This document shows, one piece after another, positions 1 through 10,662 of a DNA stretch of 64,000 bases; the stretch's first letter is position 1, and each line of letters opens with the position of its first letter. This stretch comes from Trichoderma breve (taxonomy: Eukaryota; Ascomycota; Sordariomycetes; Hypocreales; Hypocreaceae), in assembly GCF_028502605.1 (NCBI RefSeq), contig NC_079237.1, positions 1,488,001-1,552,000 on the forward strand, read 5' to 3'. The position numbers and the translations under genes are program-made. The notes under the pieces were generated by a model. That model was given only the letters and a program-made list of their open reading frames with translations. It was not told the DNA's origin and searched no databases.

Positions 1-2812
1 GGATATCAGAGCGTTTTCGTAACTGATGATTAGTCGAGACAACCACCTTCATCAGGCCTCAACGGGCTTCATTAGGCAGGGTTCACGTTCCTGCTTCTCT
101 CGACCGGTCAAGACCTCAAGACCCGTACGGGCATACAGTACGTGTGATGGCCAAATAAGGTGCACACACGAGTAAGCCCACCTCTGTGGCAATCCTTCTG
201 TGGGTTTCCGAGTGCTGCTCTATCAATTCCTGGCTACCATCTACCTATCAAGGGCTTCCCAGCATCGCGAGAAGCGCCTTGTCGAATACCCAGCACAACC
301 CATGCAACGGTGGGCCTAAGCTTGGGAGTGGGTGTCGTCTTCAAGTTGAGCGCTAAAAATGGAGCCAGCAACCCCAGGCCAACGCTAGAACTTGCCCAAC
401 ACTCGCGTTTGCATTCCAAATGAGATTCCAAAGGAATATCGATCTTCTCTGGAAGCTCGACCGACCCCACGCTAGCTAGGGGGGTTGTTCCTGGCTTGCA
501 TTTCTAGGCCGACGCTTCCATGGGACTAGGCCCTGCGCTCATCCCGCGCCGTTGTGGATGATTGGTTCGTATCGTCCATCTCCAAAAGGCCCCAGCGGCC
601 GGCTCGGATATGGCCCTTCAAAGAAGCCCTGGCAGCCACTTTTTTTAGACTTGCGAGACTACTTGCGGGCGACGCGCTATGGCGCAACCCTTCCCTGGCT
701 GACGTCTGGAGGATCACTTATGAGAACCTGGGTAGTATTATGGATTTCCAAGCGGCCCAGCACCTCCTTCACTGGATGGACAAATTCTCGACATCCTCGC
801 TCAGAAAGGGCGATGTGCCCCTGGTGTGTTCCATCCGTCATGAAAGAATATTATCTACTGGTAATACTTCAGACGGTCCACCAGCCAAGACTATCAGGAC
901 ATATGCGCGTGCCAAATCACTTCCACAGCCAGGGGTTTATGTTCCCCGAGCCCATTGTCAATCTACGTTCCACTACCAAGGATAGCACTAGATTTGTGTT
1001 CGCTTTTCTTTCAGCCGCAATCTACCTCTAGTTCTATTAGCTATGATGGCTCTTGGCCTCTCGTCATGCTGCTTACAGTAGTTTCCGATTCTGGTTGCTC
1101 TAATTTGCCGGTCCCAAGAGTTTGGCGGCCGATCTAGCATGTCCCGATATCTTGCTAGCTCGCCTTTAGCTGCCGTGATGGCCTCGGCCAAAGTTCTACA
1201 AAGAAGACAGCCAGGTGATAGCAATGCCTTAGGTGTTAAGGGTCCTTCCTATCTGGAAAGGGGGCACATGCAATATCTTGGCAGATGAGCATACGAGCTC
1301 TAGGCCTTGTCACCATGAATGAAGAGCAAAATAGCCTAATAGGCGTCTGGCTGTCGTGAAGAAGAAATTTTTTTCCCTCCCGGTGCACCTTCGTATAATC
1401 CGTATCTGCAGTGTGAAGGAGATGCTAATTTGATCTCAGCAGTTTTGCTCCTTAAATGTTGATAGGTTAGCACCCGGCTACAGCGAATTGATAGGCGAAG
1501 TCATTGACTGGCAGCTTCACCTGGCTGTGTCACCGCAACAGGAACCCAATGCCACCTCGCGCGCATGTCAAGATGAGACGATAGATCCTCAGGAGCATCT
1601 TCGTTTCCCATCGGCCTCCTCCGTAAAGAAATATTGCGTCAGGCCTGATTGGGTTAACTCGGCTGCCATGTGGCAGTTCATGTGGCAGGCAATATAGGAG
1701 CCGTGGCTACATCGTCTCTGCAAGATTGGCGGCAGCTTCATGCTGTCATCTTCGCAGAGCGCAAACCTCAGTCTATCATTCTATTTCGTAGAATTTTCGA
1801 CTGCCGCACGCACTCCCGTGAGCCTCAGAACCATGAAAGAAGTGGCTCTTTGGGGATGATAGTGAACGATCGGCCAACTGGGCTAGCTGCTGCGACTCGA
1901 CATCACGACGCTACATCCGTTATTCCGACATTGTCGCAAGTTAGAATTCCGCGCCTGCAGGTTTACTTGAGTATTGTCGCAAGGATTTAAATTTATCGAC
2001 AACCGTAACAATAAGCTTGGGTGCTACTAGCGCTTGTGTGTCCGCCCATCTAGAGTGTTCCCGCCTATGGAAATGAGTGTCGAGATCTGACAGGTCTCCT
2101 GTCTCATTTCTACGACCAAGCTGAAGGGTAACATCTCGGGCTCACTCACCCGGTGCGCTGGGTGGAAGCAAACATGCGTCGGAGAATTAATGTATACTCG
2201 GATACCCACAGACCGCGGCACAATGCCTGCGGCAGAGGACATATCAGAGTCCGAATTGTGTAACACATTGACAACAGTTAATATTGACTTCATAATCAGT
2301 GTGGGTTGCTCCCTATTGGAAGCCTCGTTGAACCCGCCGTAGGGGCTTATGTTGAACTGCCGGAATCACGGAGCCTGCGCTGAACGTGCGTCGTCTGCAG
2401 AAGTCCCTGTATATCTTCTGTCAGCCTTCAACATATCTATCGTGGCTTAGCAGCTACGAGTAGAACTGTTTTGGTAATTTCTGCGAGGCTTGATTGTGAT
2501 GTTACGTTGCCGCAAACTTCTGTTATCTATCTCCCCTTTTACGAATCACGACAAAAGATCAGCAGTTGGGAATTGCAAGAGAGGCCTCTGTTGATGGCAC
2601 ATGTTCATTGATGATGGAAGTGATGTCCTAGCAATACAAGGTGATGGTATCAAGCTTATAGAATTACACCAGTGTTCTAAAGAGCTTCAACGTTCTTGTG
2701 ATTGCGTTTATCGCCAGTTATAGATGGTTTGCAGGATAATTCGCCATCACCTACGACGACAGGCTGTGTGATTCCTTGGCCACACCCCGTTCCAAAAAAG
2801 AGAATAGTGTCA
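1..2812. other. Gene-poor segment, no supported gene
   Basis: No open reading frame here shows a recognisable domain, credible splice structure or fungal coding style. The longest ATG-started frame, 554-985 (+), would give 143 residues that I do not recognise. A minus-strand frame at 988-1224 has two CxxC/CxxH-like spacings but lacks an ATG. Frames overlap on both strands and are broken by stops, as in intergenic or decayed DNA. The right-hand part probably holds the 3' flank of the minus-strand SFM1 gene, which ends at 2813. A decayed gene or transposon remnant cannot be excluded. Confidence 0.5.
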
Positions 2813-3668
2813 TCAAAACAGGTCATCCACAGATTTATCAGCGTCCTTTTGTATCAATTCGACCATTCCCTGAGAGACTTGGTTAGCTAGCTTGAACCAA
2901 TACGGCTTACAAGCTCGATAAACTCACCTTTGGCATGATGGGCTTTCCATCTGCGCCTGAGACATAACGAAACGGCATCTGGGTGCTTTCATGCTCGTTG
3001 AACTTGAGCTCTGGAAAGTCCAGATACGGCACTTGGTCAAGGGATACTACTGAAGTTAGCACTATGCCATCTCTTGGATGTTGCCTGCCTAGCCATTGAC
3101 TTACTCTTATCTTGTACGACCATTCGAGTTACTCGGACGGCTGTGTCTGTAGTCATTTGCTTTGGGCCCAACCGTCTACCCTCGAAGCCTTTCTTTCTCA
3201 ATTCAGAGGTTCGGTCTAAAGTCTGTTAGGCACGAGTTGATACTCGACAAACCCATCAAAGCTTACCTCGAGGAGGGTCATCACCTATGAGATGAGTTGT
3301 TAGCTGATTCTCACTCATTCTCAGCACACCACCAGACTGCCACACTCACCCAAAATGCCTCCAAAGAGAAATGCATCGAATGTCTCGCCATCTTCGGGCG
3401 CTAAATCCTTGGCTGCTGCGGGATCCAGGAGGCAGACTCGAGATTTCTGGCCGGCATAAAGCTCCTCGACTCCGCGGTGCTCTGCCGTGAAAGCCGTGCT
3501 AGCAGCCAAGGCAGCCGGAACTTGAAAGTTGGGGGGCAGGCAGGAGAGAATAAATTTGCTCTTGGTCTCCTCGCTCTCAGCTGCGATGGCTAGATACTCG
3601 AGCTCTGACCAAGGGCCAAGCTCTGGGTCGAGATGCTCGACGATGAAGGTTTTGCCGGTCGAAGCCAT
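2813..3668 (-). CDS. sfm1: SFM1-like SPOUT protein-arginine methyltransferase
   Basis: The product is a 208-residue SPOUT-fold methyltransferase of the Sfm1/DUF431 family. In yeast Sfm1 (213 aa) methylates one arginine of ribosomal protein Rps3. Family hallmarks are the N-terminal KTFIVEHLDPELGPWSELEY stretch, the LFGGILGDDPPRDRT SAM-binding loop and the EGRRLGPKQMTTDTAVRVT segment. Five exons were derived: 3668-3350, 3284-3267, 3215-3105, 3049-2928 and 2869-2813, with TGA at 2815-2813. All donors are GT and all acceptors AG, and phases join without a break. Exon 2 is only 18 nt and encodes the GDDPPR part of the cofactor loop, so the protein is unrecognisable if it is missed. The start at 3668 is the first ATG; upstream in-frame codons include only a TTG. 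KEX1 is divergent, with about 0.9 kb between starts. Confidence 0.85.
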
Positions 3669-4562
3669 TTGTGCGTGGGCTACTGGATTCAAGCGTAAGG
3701 TTTATGATCTGATGGAAAATGAAGTATAATTCTGGCTTACTGGAGATGTGATTGAATTGGTCAGTGGTGATCTGTGAGCACTGTCATGAAAGAGACATGG
3801 GCTTCATCCACCGTATGAAAAAAAAATTCAAGTAAAAATGAGGTTACTGCAGAATGATGCAGCAAATGCCCCTCAGCGATCTACTAAAGCTAAAAGTACA
3901 TCTGTTTTGGTGGGAATTATCGCTAGAGGCCATGTACCGCCCATCTCTGTGTGCATTAAACACGGACGCTAATTTGGAGCGAGCTGCATTGACGTCCGGG
4001 TTTCCAACAAGTATCAGAGCAGATGCGGAACAAGCAACACTCGGCATCTCACATATCTACGCAACTATATAAAGTTTTAGAAAACATAAAAGCAAATTAA
4101 TATCTACAGCAACACCTTTCTATGTACCTATTATGTAATCTGTATTGAAGAATTTTCCACGTTTGATTTTCTTCTATCCAGAGAGATCCAGGCTTATTGA
4201 CATCCCCAGCGACAATAGACGCCTGCCGTGTGGGGCCGAAGCGCTATATCGCTTGCAGTTACAGCGACCCCGTCCGCCTGTTTTAGGGGACCAATGCCCC
4301 AGTGCAGCTTTGTCCGGCTGCACGGCATCCCAAACCAGGCCGACATCCCCAAGGGGCAGGCGAAGCGGCATTCGCTGAATTCGGCCACCTTGCGCCTCGC
4401 AACAACCAACCTTCCTTCATCACCCTCAAATCTCACCTCGACGAGCGTGATTCTCTGTCAATGATCCTCTGCAACGACCACGACTGAGGAAGCTGTGCTC
4501 CCTCTTTAGCGACTTTTTCTTTCTTCCGCCGTCCTCCCGCGCCGATTGTGCCGCTTCTCGCC
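3669..4562. promoter_or_regulatory. Divergent intergenic region sfm1 / KEX1
   Basis: These 894 bp separate the start codons of the divergent sfm1-like and KEX1 genes and must contain both promoters. The left half is AT-rich, with an A run near 3822-3832 and a TATATAAAG-like stretch near 4066-4076. The right half, 4200-4560, is GC-rich and ends in a pyrimidine-rich leader before the KEX1 ATG. I see no gene in it; the short frames on both strands are mutual shadows. Confidence 0.5.
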
Positions 4563-6592
4563 ATGGTTTCGCTGTCCGCGCGGCCAGCTTCATGGCGATG
4601 GCTGGCCGTTACCTTGGCTTCACTCTGGCCTGCCCTCGCCGTTGCTGAGCAATCGAAAACCACGGCAGACTACTATGTTCACGATCTTCCAGGGCTGCCG
4701 CAGAATGCGCCGGCCGTGAAGATGCACGCTGGGTAAGCATTCCACAAGCACCAGGCAAGGGAGGATTGCCCCGGATTTGCTTGAAGCTGACGCAACTCTA
4801 CTCCGCCATAGCCACATCGAAATCACCCCCGAACACAACGGAAACCTCTTCTTCTGGCACTTCCAGAATCAGCACATTGCAAACCGCCAGCGAACCGTAG
4901 TATGGCTCAACGGCGGGCCAGGATGCAGCTCGGAGGATGGCGCAATGATGGAGATTGGACCGTATAGAGTCAAGGACGTAAACACTCTGGTTCCCAACAA
5001 TGGCTCCTGGCACGAGTTTGCCAATCTGCTCTTCGTCGATAACCCGGTCGGCGCTGGCTTCAGCTATGTCGATACCGACAGCTACCTCCGTGAACTAAAC
5101 GAAATGGCAGACCAGTTTGTCATCTTTTTGGAAAAGTTCTTTACTCTCTTCCCCGAGTACGAGCATGACGACGTAAGTAGACCAAATTTGGCGGGCAAGA
5201 TGTAAACTCTAATGTTGTGTTCAGCTGTATTTTGCGGGAGAGTCATACGCTGGGCAGTACATTCCCTATATTGCCAAAGCAATCGTGGATCGGAACAAGA
5301 AGTTATCGGAGCAAAAGAAGGACAAGGACACTTGGAACTTGAAAGGATTGCTCATCGGCAACGGCTGGATCTCCCCGAGAGAGCAATACGACAGTTATCT
5401 TCCGTTTGCATTCGAAAAGGGCCTTCTCACGAAAGATGGGGATGTCGCCAAGAAGTTGCAATCTAGCACTCGAATATGCCAGAACAAGCAAGGCAGCGAT
5501 CCGGGCCACGTCGACTACGGCGAGTGCGAGAGTATCCTCAGCTCAATACTAGACATGACCAGAAAAGGCAATGGAAACGATGCCTGTTGGAACATGTACG
5601 ATGTCCGTCTTAGAGATTCGTTCCCCAGCTGCGGAATGAACTGGCCGCCGGACTTGGCCGCTGTCACCCCATATCTGAGAAGGCAAGACGTTGTAAAGGC
5701 GCTTCACATCAATCCCGCCAACGCTGGTAATGGCTGGCAAGAGTGCAGTGGAGCAGTGAGTTCTACTTTCAAGGCGAGAACGTCTGTTCCTTCGGTCGAA
5801 TTGCTCCCCGGTCTCTTGACAGAGATTCCTATTCTGCTATTCTCAGGAGCGGAGGACCTCATTTGCAACCACATCGGCACAGAGAACATGATCGATAACA
5901 TGGAGTGGAACGGAGGAAAGGGTTTCGAAATTACTCCTGGAAACTGGGCTCCCCGTCGAAAGTGGACCTTTGAAGGTGAAGTCGCTGGTTTCTGGCAGGA
6001 AGCCCGCAACCTGACTTACGTCTTGTTCTATAACTCGTCTCATATGGTGCCTTTTGACTATCCCCGCCGCACACGCGACATGTTGGACAGGTTCATGGGA
6101 GTCGACATCAGCAGCATTGGCGGCGAGCCAACCGACAGCCGCATCGATGGCGAAAAGGGCATCGAGACGACGGTCGGCGGCGCTTCCAACAACACCCACG
6201 CCCACGAAGAAGAGACGCACCAGAAAATCGACGACGCCAAGTGGGCAGCCTACCAGAGATCTGGCGAAATCGTCCTGGTCATCGTCATCGTCGCGGCCGG
6301 GGCTTGGGGATACTTTATCTGGCGCCAGCGCAGAGCTCGCGCCGCCTATAGGGCACTCAGCGGCAGCGACCCTTCCAGCCGAAACGGGTCTCGTCTCAAC
6401 TTTTCTTCTCGTAGACGGCATGCGGATGTCGAGGCGGCGGATTTCGATGAGACTACTTTGGACGATTTGCATGTGGAAACACCAACTGCCTCGGAGAGTA
6501 AGTACACTGTGGGAGGGGATGACGAGAGTGACGATGGCTTGTCAGAAGCAGAGCAGAAGAGGAGGAAGGCCAACCAGGGAGGGTCAAGTTAG
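4563..6592 (+). CDS. kex1: KEX1 pheromone-processing serine carboxypeptidase
   Basis: The 632-residue product is a Golgi-type, membrane-anchored S10 serine carboxypeptidase that trims C-terminal Lys/Arg left after Kex2 cleavage, as on pheromones. Exons are 4563-4732, 4812-5172 and 5225-6592, with introns of 79 and 52 nt. It starts with a signal peptide ([17 protein letters not shown]). The substrate-pocket motif [14 protein letters not shown] follows, then the nucleophile motif GESYAGQ (Ser184), Asp388 in SGAEDLICN and His450 in [12 protein letters not shown], completing the triad. A luminal acidic, His-rich stretch precedes one membrane segment ([18 protein letters not shown]). A roughly 100-residue polar cytosolic tail ends the protein, as in KEX1 rather than soluble vacuolar CPY. 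Length and domain order match the family. It is convergent with DRE2, with 499 bp between stop codons. Confidence 0.95.
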
Positions 6593-7091
6593 ACATACTA
6601 AGGCGGTGCCCATTTTGTTTTTCCTGATGTAAAAAGCATTGTTACTTGGACATGGGGGGACTGCGCTGATTCTCCTACAGCTGCCAGCTAGAAACTGGTG
6701 CCAGAATCATTATATATTATTATAGGGAGTATTTTTTACATTTTTCACAAGGTGTTTTTGGTTGATTGTTTGCCAAAGATGGAATAAAAATTCTGATTCT
6801 CTAGTATTGTGTCGTAAAAAAATAAAAGTGACCACGCCCAAAAGAAAACGCCAAGTCTACGCCCAAAGCGTTCAGGGGACGAAAACAAAAAGGGACCTTC
6901 TAGCCTTTTTTGTTTTCTTTAATGGCCCTTGTTCTTTGCTGTACTCCCTGTTTTTCGTTAACCCGTATCCAACCAAATCTTGATGAATGTCTTGAATAGC
7001 CCGTTGACTCCATCACGCAATCCATGCGTTAACAGCAATTCGCCCATATTCATAATCATAGAAACCCAAACAAAATGCAAAACAAGCTCCC
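6593..7091. other. Convergent 3' flanks of KEX1 and DRE2
   Basis: This tail-to-tail spacer is AT-rich with T/A runs, for example TATATATTATTATAG near 6711-6725 and several AATAAA-like strings near 6780-6830. That fits 3' UTRs and poly(A) sites of both neighbours. I see no gene; the 73-codon plus-strand frame at 6762-6983 has low-complexity content and no domain. Confidence 0.5.
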
Positions 7092-8124
7092 TCACAGCTG
7101 AATCTCGTTGTTCAGCAGCCTGACCTCTTCACCGGGCTTGAACGGCGGGAGCCCAATGTAAGGGCATCCATCGCACCGGAAAGCGTCGCCCAGAGCGCAG
7201 TTACCACATGAACCGACCTTGCCCTGGACGGTGAAGTCGACCTCTGTGAGGTCGTCGACGGCGAGCTTGACGCTCTGGAGAGCCTTGTCGGCGGCTGCGC
7301 GCTTGGCGGCGTCTTCAGCTTCGAGACGTTCGGCGAGGCCGCAGGTGCAGTCCTTGCAGGCGCGGCGGCGCTTGCCGGCTTTGGGCTGGCATTCGGGAGC
7401 TGTGTTCATGAACGAATTAGTATCTGCAAGTTTCGAAGCAGGTTTTATGGGTGGGATGAAGCATACGGATATTGATGGGTCGCTTGAGGTCATCTTCGGT
7501 CATGAGAGTGTCTTCGTCGATGAGCTCGTCATCATCGTAATCGGCGTCGAGGTCGTCAGAGAAGTCGATGAAGCCGACGCCAGCAGGAGCAACAGGCTTG
7601 ACTTCAATCTTCTGGACGGGCGGGGCCTCAACCTTCTTCTTTCGGCCTCCCAGCTTAAGAGAAACTACGCCTTCTCCGTCGCCATAGTCAGGCTTGTCAA
7701 AGCCCCCAGTGGACGCAACCAGGCCCGCCAGAACGGCTTCCTTTGCCAGAGTTGCGTTCTGACCCAAGTCTGAGCCATCCTGTGACTGCAATCGCCCCTT
7801 GGGCTTTAGTGACTCTGCGATGGGACCGAGGATGCTTCTAGTCAAGAGGGGTAGAGTCTCGTTAAGAGAGGAAGACGCATCGGCGAGGACGAGGACAAGG
7901 TCATATGTGGCAGATGGCAGCTTGACGAGACCAGCTGACAACCGGTCAATCATCTGAAGATCTGTAGCAGAGCGATCATATTGAGACACGACGTTTGTGA
8001 GCGCAGTTGGGTGAGAGGCGAGAGACGGGGGCGCCAGGAGGAGAGTTCGCTTCGTCTGTGTCGTCGCCACCGGGGCAGTGAAGAAGTCGTCCGAGGTGTC
8101 TATCATTACGACAGAGGGCGCCAT
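7092..8124 (-). CDS. dre2: Fe-S cluster assembly protein DRE2 (anamorsin)
   Basis: The 321-residue protein is the Dre2/anamorsin (CIAPIN1) component of cytosolic iron-sulphur assembly. It receives electrons from Tah18 for cluster building. Exons are 8124-7467 and 7399-7092, joined by a 67-nt intron (GTATGC...CACAG). The N-terminal half has the degenerate methyltransferase-like fold seen in fungal Dre2. An acidic linker ([17 protein letters not shown]) leads to the two C-terminal cluster motifs. The first [2Fe-2S] motif uses Cys223, Cys234, Cys237 and Cys239 (CKDCTC). The second is CGNC-x7-CDGC with Cys284, Cys287, Cys295 and Cys298. All eight cysteines are present, so it looks functional. The intron splits the codon just before the first cluster motif. 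Confidence 0.96.
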
Positions 8125-10662
8125 TGCGAAAGAATGCTGTGAGTAGGACGAGTACGAGAGTCGGCTGGTGAACGAGAGGATGTTGATATGTCGAGAGAGT
8201 GAGGGAACGGATTTGTAAGAAACAATATCCGTTTCCCACTCGGATGTTGGATAATAATTTCAGTGACGCTTAGTAAAAGCTTAAAAAAAATCAATGGTTC
8301 ACGATGTTGACACTGTATGTCAGCAGTAAGCATGGCCTGGGTAGTACAGTGTGGATAGTGCACGCGGGGTCGGATCGATAGTAATCGATAGCAAATGCGG
8401 CCCCTCCGAACGCGGAGATGCATTTTACGCATACCTGTGTATTCTGCGCTTCTCATTGGATGCGACGGGCAGGGGCAGAAGAGAAGCCCCCAATTGCTGT
8501 CGAGCGGATTACCAACTTGCAGGTCATCCCAACGGCTGAGCTTGAGATGGATCTCAGGTGCTTAAAAGCTGGTATCCACCTGGGACGAGATTCCGAGGCA
8601 TGTGCTTGTCCTTTTCGTATCAGTATCCTCTGTAGAACTAATCTGAGACTTGTGCTCTACGGTCGTTAATTGACGAGGGCTGCAGGAGAGTCGCTTCACT
8701 ACTTGTATATCGTCTCCATCTTTTCCAAAACGAGCCATAGTAGTGTTTGCTGTCTGCAAAGAGTTGCCTTTTCCGCGGAAGTGTGATGCCCTTGAAAGCA
8801 TCAGCCCACTGATATCGGCGTTCCGAACCAGCTAGTGATTTGCGAGCCGAGCCGATATTGTAAATGTCTTAGTATGGAAATACATATCAACGGCCAGTGG
8901 CAATTCTAACTGTCGGTGGATAAGATTGGTGTGCTTTCACCTAGGTACTTACCCATAACCGTAGCATTTATTGTCAGAAACAACTTCCACACAAGAAAGA
9001 GTTTTAAATGCGCTCTACTTTTGTTCCAATTTAACACTCTTGTGCGTTGTATAAGTAGTTTCTGAATGTAAATATACATATGGCTTCGATTAGTCCAGCG
9101 AAGGTTACAATAAATGTCGAACTATAGTACTAGGTAGACAGAGGCGTGCTTGTTTGCATTCTGCTCTCTGTTACGCTATCAAGATCAAAACTACGGCCCA
9201 GTTGCGTAGTCCGTCCTCAGCGCGTTCTCGAGTTGTGAGAACTTACAATCCAACGAGGGATTATCTCCCAAAATTGGCTATGTTTTATTCTTCCAACTGT
9301 TTGGTCAACTGTTGAGTAGGTGGGTGAAATCCACCAATATATGTGCTCAGTACAGAAGTAATCAAATCAACAGCCTTGGAAGAGATATGGCAAAAGAAAA
9401 GTGAAAACAGCCTTTCCAAGAAATCATCAGTAGTACCTCTATCAGAAGTCATGGCCTCGGCTAAGGATCTATCGTAATAGTTTGTAATACCATCGCTATG
9501 CCATTCGGGAATCGGTTTAGTAAGTTTATTGTAGAGGCTTCATCACGTATCAACGTTGAGGAGACGACATACAGGTAGCTTAAGTGAATCATTGGTAGAA
9601 TCCATATCAATTGTAGCAGCACTATAGCGAATAAGCCTTTCCACGTACATTTACTTGTGACAGACGAGATATCTGAATGGAGAAGGATAGCGGATACAGC
9701 AAAGTAATATAGCAGCAGCAGCGATCCTAATGCACAGGGCCGTTTTTCCATTAATTCAACTAACTCACGCATCAAGTTAGAGAAAGTTGGCTGGATATCC
9801 CAAGCCTCGCTATTAGGCATCTTACATCCCTAGAGACAACCTAAAGCTATCAAGCTCCCTTATAATTGCTCCCTACAGGCCATCCAATTCCATTAAGCGA
9901 GGACTCTGCCACTGCCAGGTGGCTGCCTGAGGGAAGCACTTCCCTCTGATAAGATAGGTTGCCAGCTGCTCTTCGAAAGGCGAGGAGGGAAGGAGCTGGA
10001 GTGGAATAACTTGCCCCCATTCTGCCGCCCTGTGCACCGCCTTCGCCTGCCGGCTGCCTTCTTCCCTGCGCACTGCCAACCTTCTCCCCCCTCTTCTTCT
10101 TCTTCTTTCTTCCTCATCTCCTCAGCTTTCTGCACGTCTTCAACTTTGAGGGTAGCTGCAGGTTTTACGCCAGCTACATCAAAGCCTGTGAGTAACCAGC
10201 TGAAGCATCTCGCTTCGAAGAATATCCGGCATTTCGACTAACTCGTCAACAGTGCACTTAGGAAGCAGCAGTCCGCTCCATTTGACTGAACGCGACTTTG
10301 GTCTCGTGTTTCTGAACCCAGATCTCTGGTATACTCATCCAATATCCTTTCTCTTTTGCAGCTCGCCTTCCTCAGCTCCCCATCTCTGCTTCATCCCTTC
10401 TGATTGCCCACCCTCCCATGGATGACTTTCTATGTTGCCTATGTTCCTCTTCATCCACATGGAGACACTGAATGGCTTGCCTCACACTCTACTCCTCAGT
10501 CTTTCATCACTTTACCCCAGTCATCTTTTCACTCTTCAGATCCACTTTCTCAAAGAACGTACTCTCACCTTTCATCCTCCTTCATCTGATTATTTGTTTC
10601 TCTAACCTCTCTACAGAGTTTCGTTTGTCACTTCATCGTATCCCATCCAACACTTGCCAAAG
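8125..10662. other. Gene-poor 2.5-kb region between DRE2 and the CCHC gene
   Basis: The left end is the DRE2 upstream region. The middle (about 8800-9850) is AT-rich with no reliable gene. A minus-strand frame at 9820-9461 starts with ATG and encodes 119 residues with two hydrophobic stretches (ALGSLLLLYYFAVSAILL and LFAIVLLQLIWILPMIHL). It matches nothing I know and could be a decayed or multi-exon membrane-protein fragment. From 9880 to 10140 the DNA is GC-rich with overlapping frames on both strands and a hairpin at 9929-9946, suggesting a repeat remnant. The last 400 bp are pyrimidine-rich and look like promoter and leader of the CCHC gene. Confidence 0.4.
9929..9946. repeat. Short perfect hairpin GAGGGAAG-CA-CTTCCCTC
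   Basis: Two 8-bp arms (9929-9936 and 9939-9946) flank a 2-nt centre. The hairpin lies inside a GC-rich island (about 9880-10140) next to AT-rich DNA, which could mark a small mobile-element remnant. No terminal inverted repeats or target duplication were identified, so the nature of the island is unknown. Confidence 0.4.

Noticed and set aside
988..1224. 78-codon minus frame with paired cysteines
   Set aside because: It begins with TTG rather than ATG, has no supporting exons nearby and matches no zinc-binding family I know.
5843..6472. 209-codon minus-strand frame opposite KEX1
   Set aside because: It lies fully within the antisense of a well-supported KEX1 exon and has no domain; it reflects codon bias of the sense gene.
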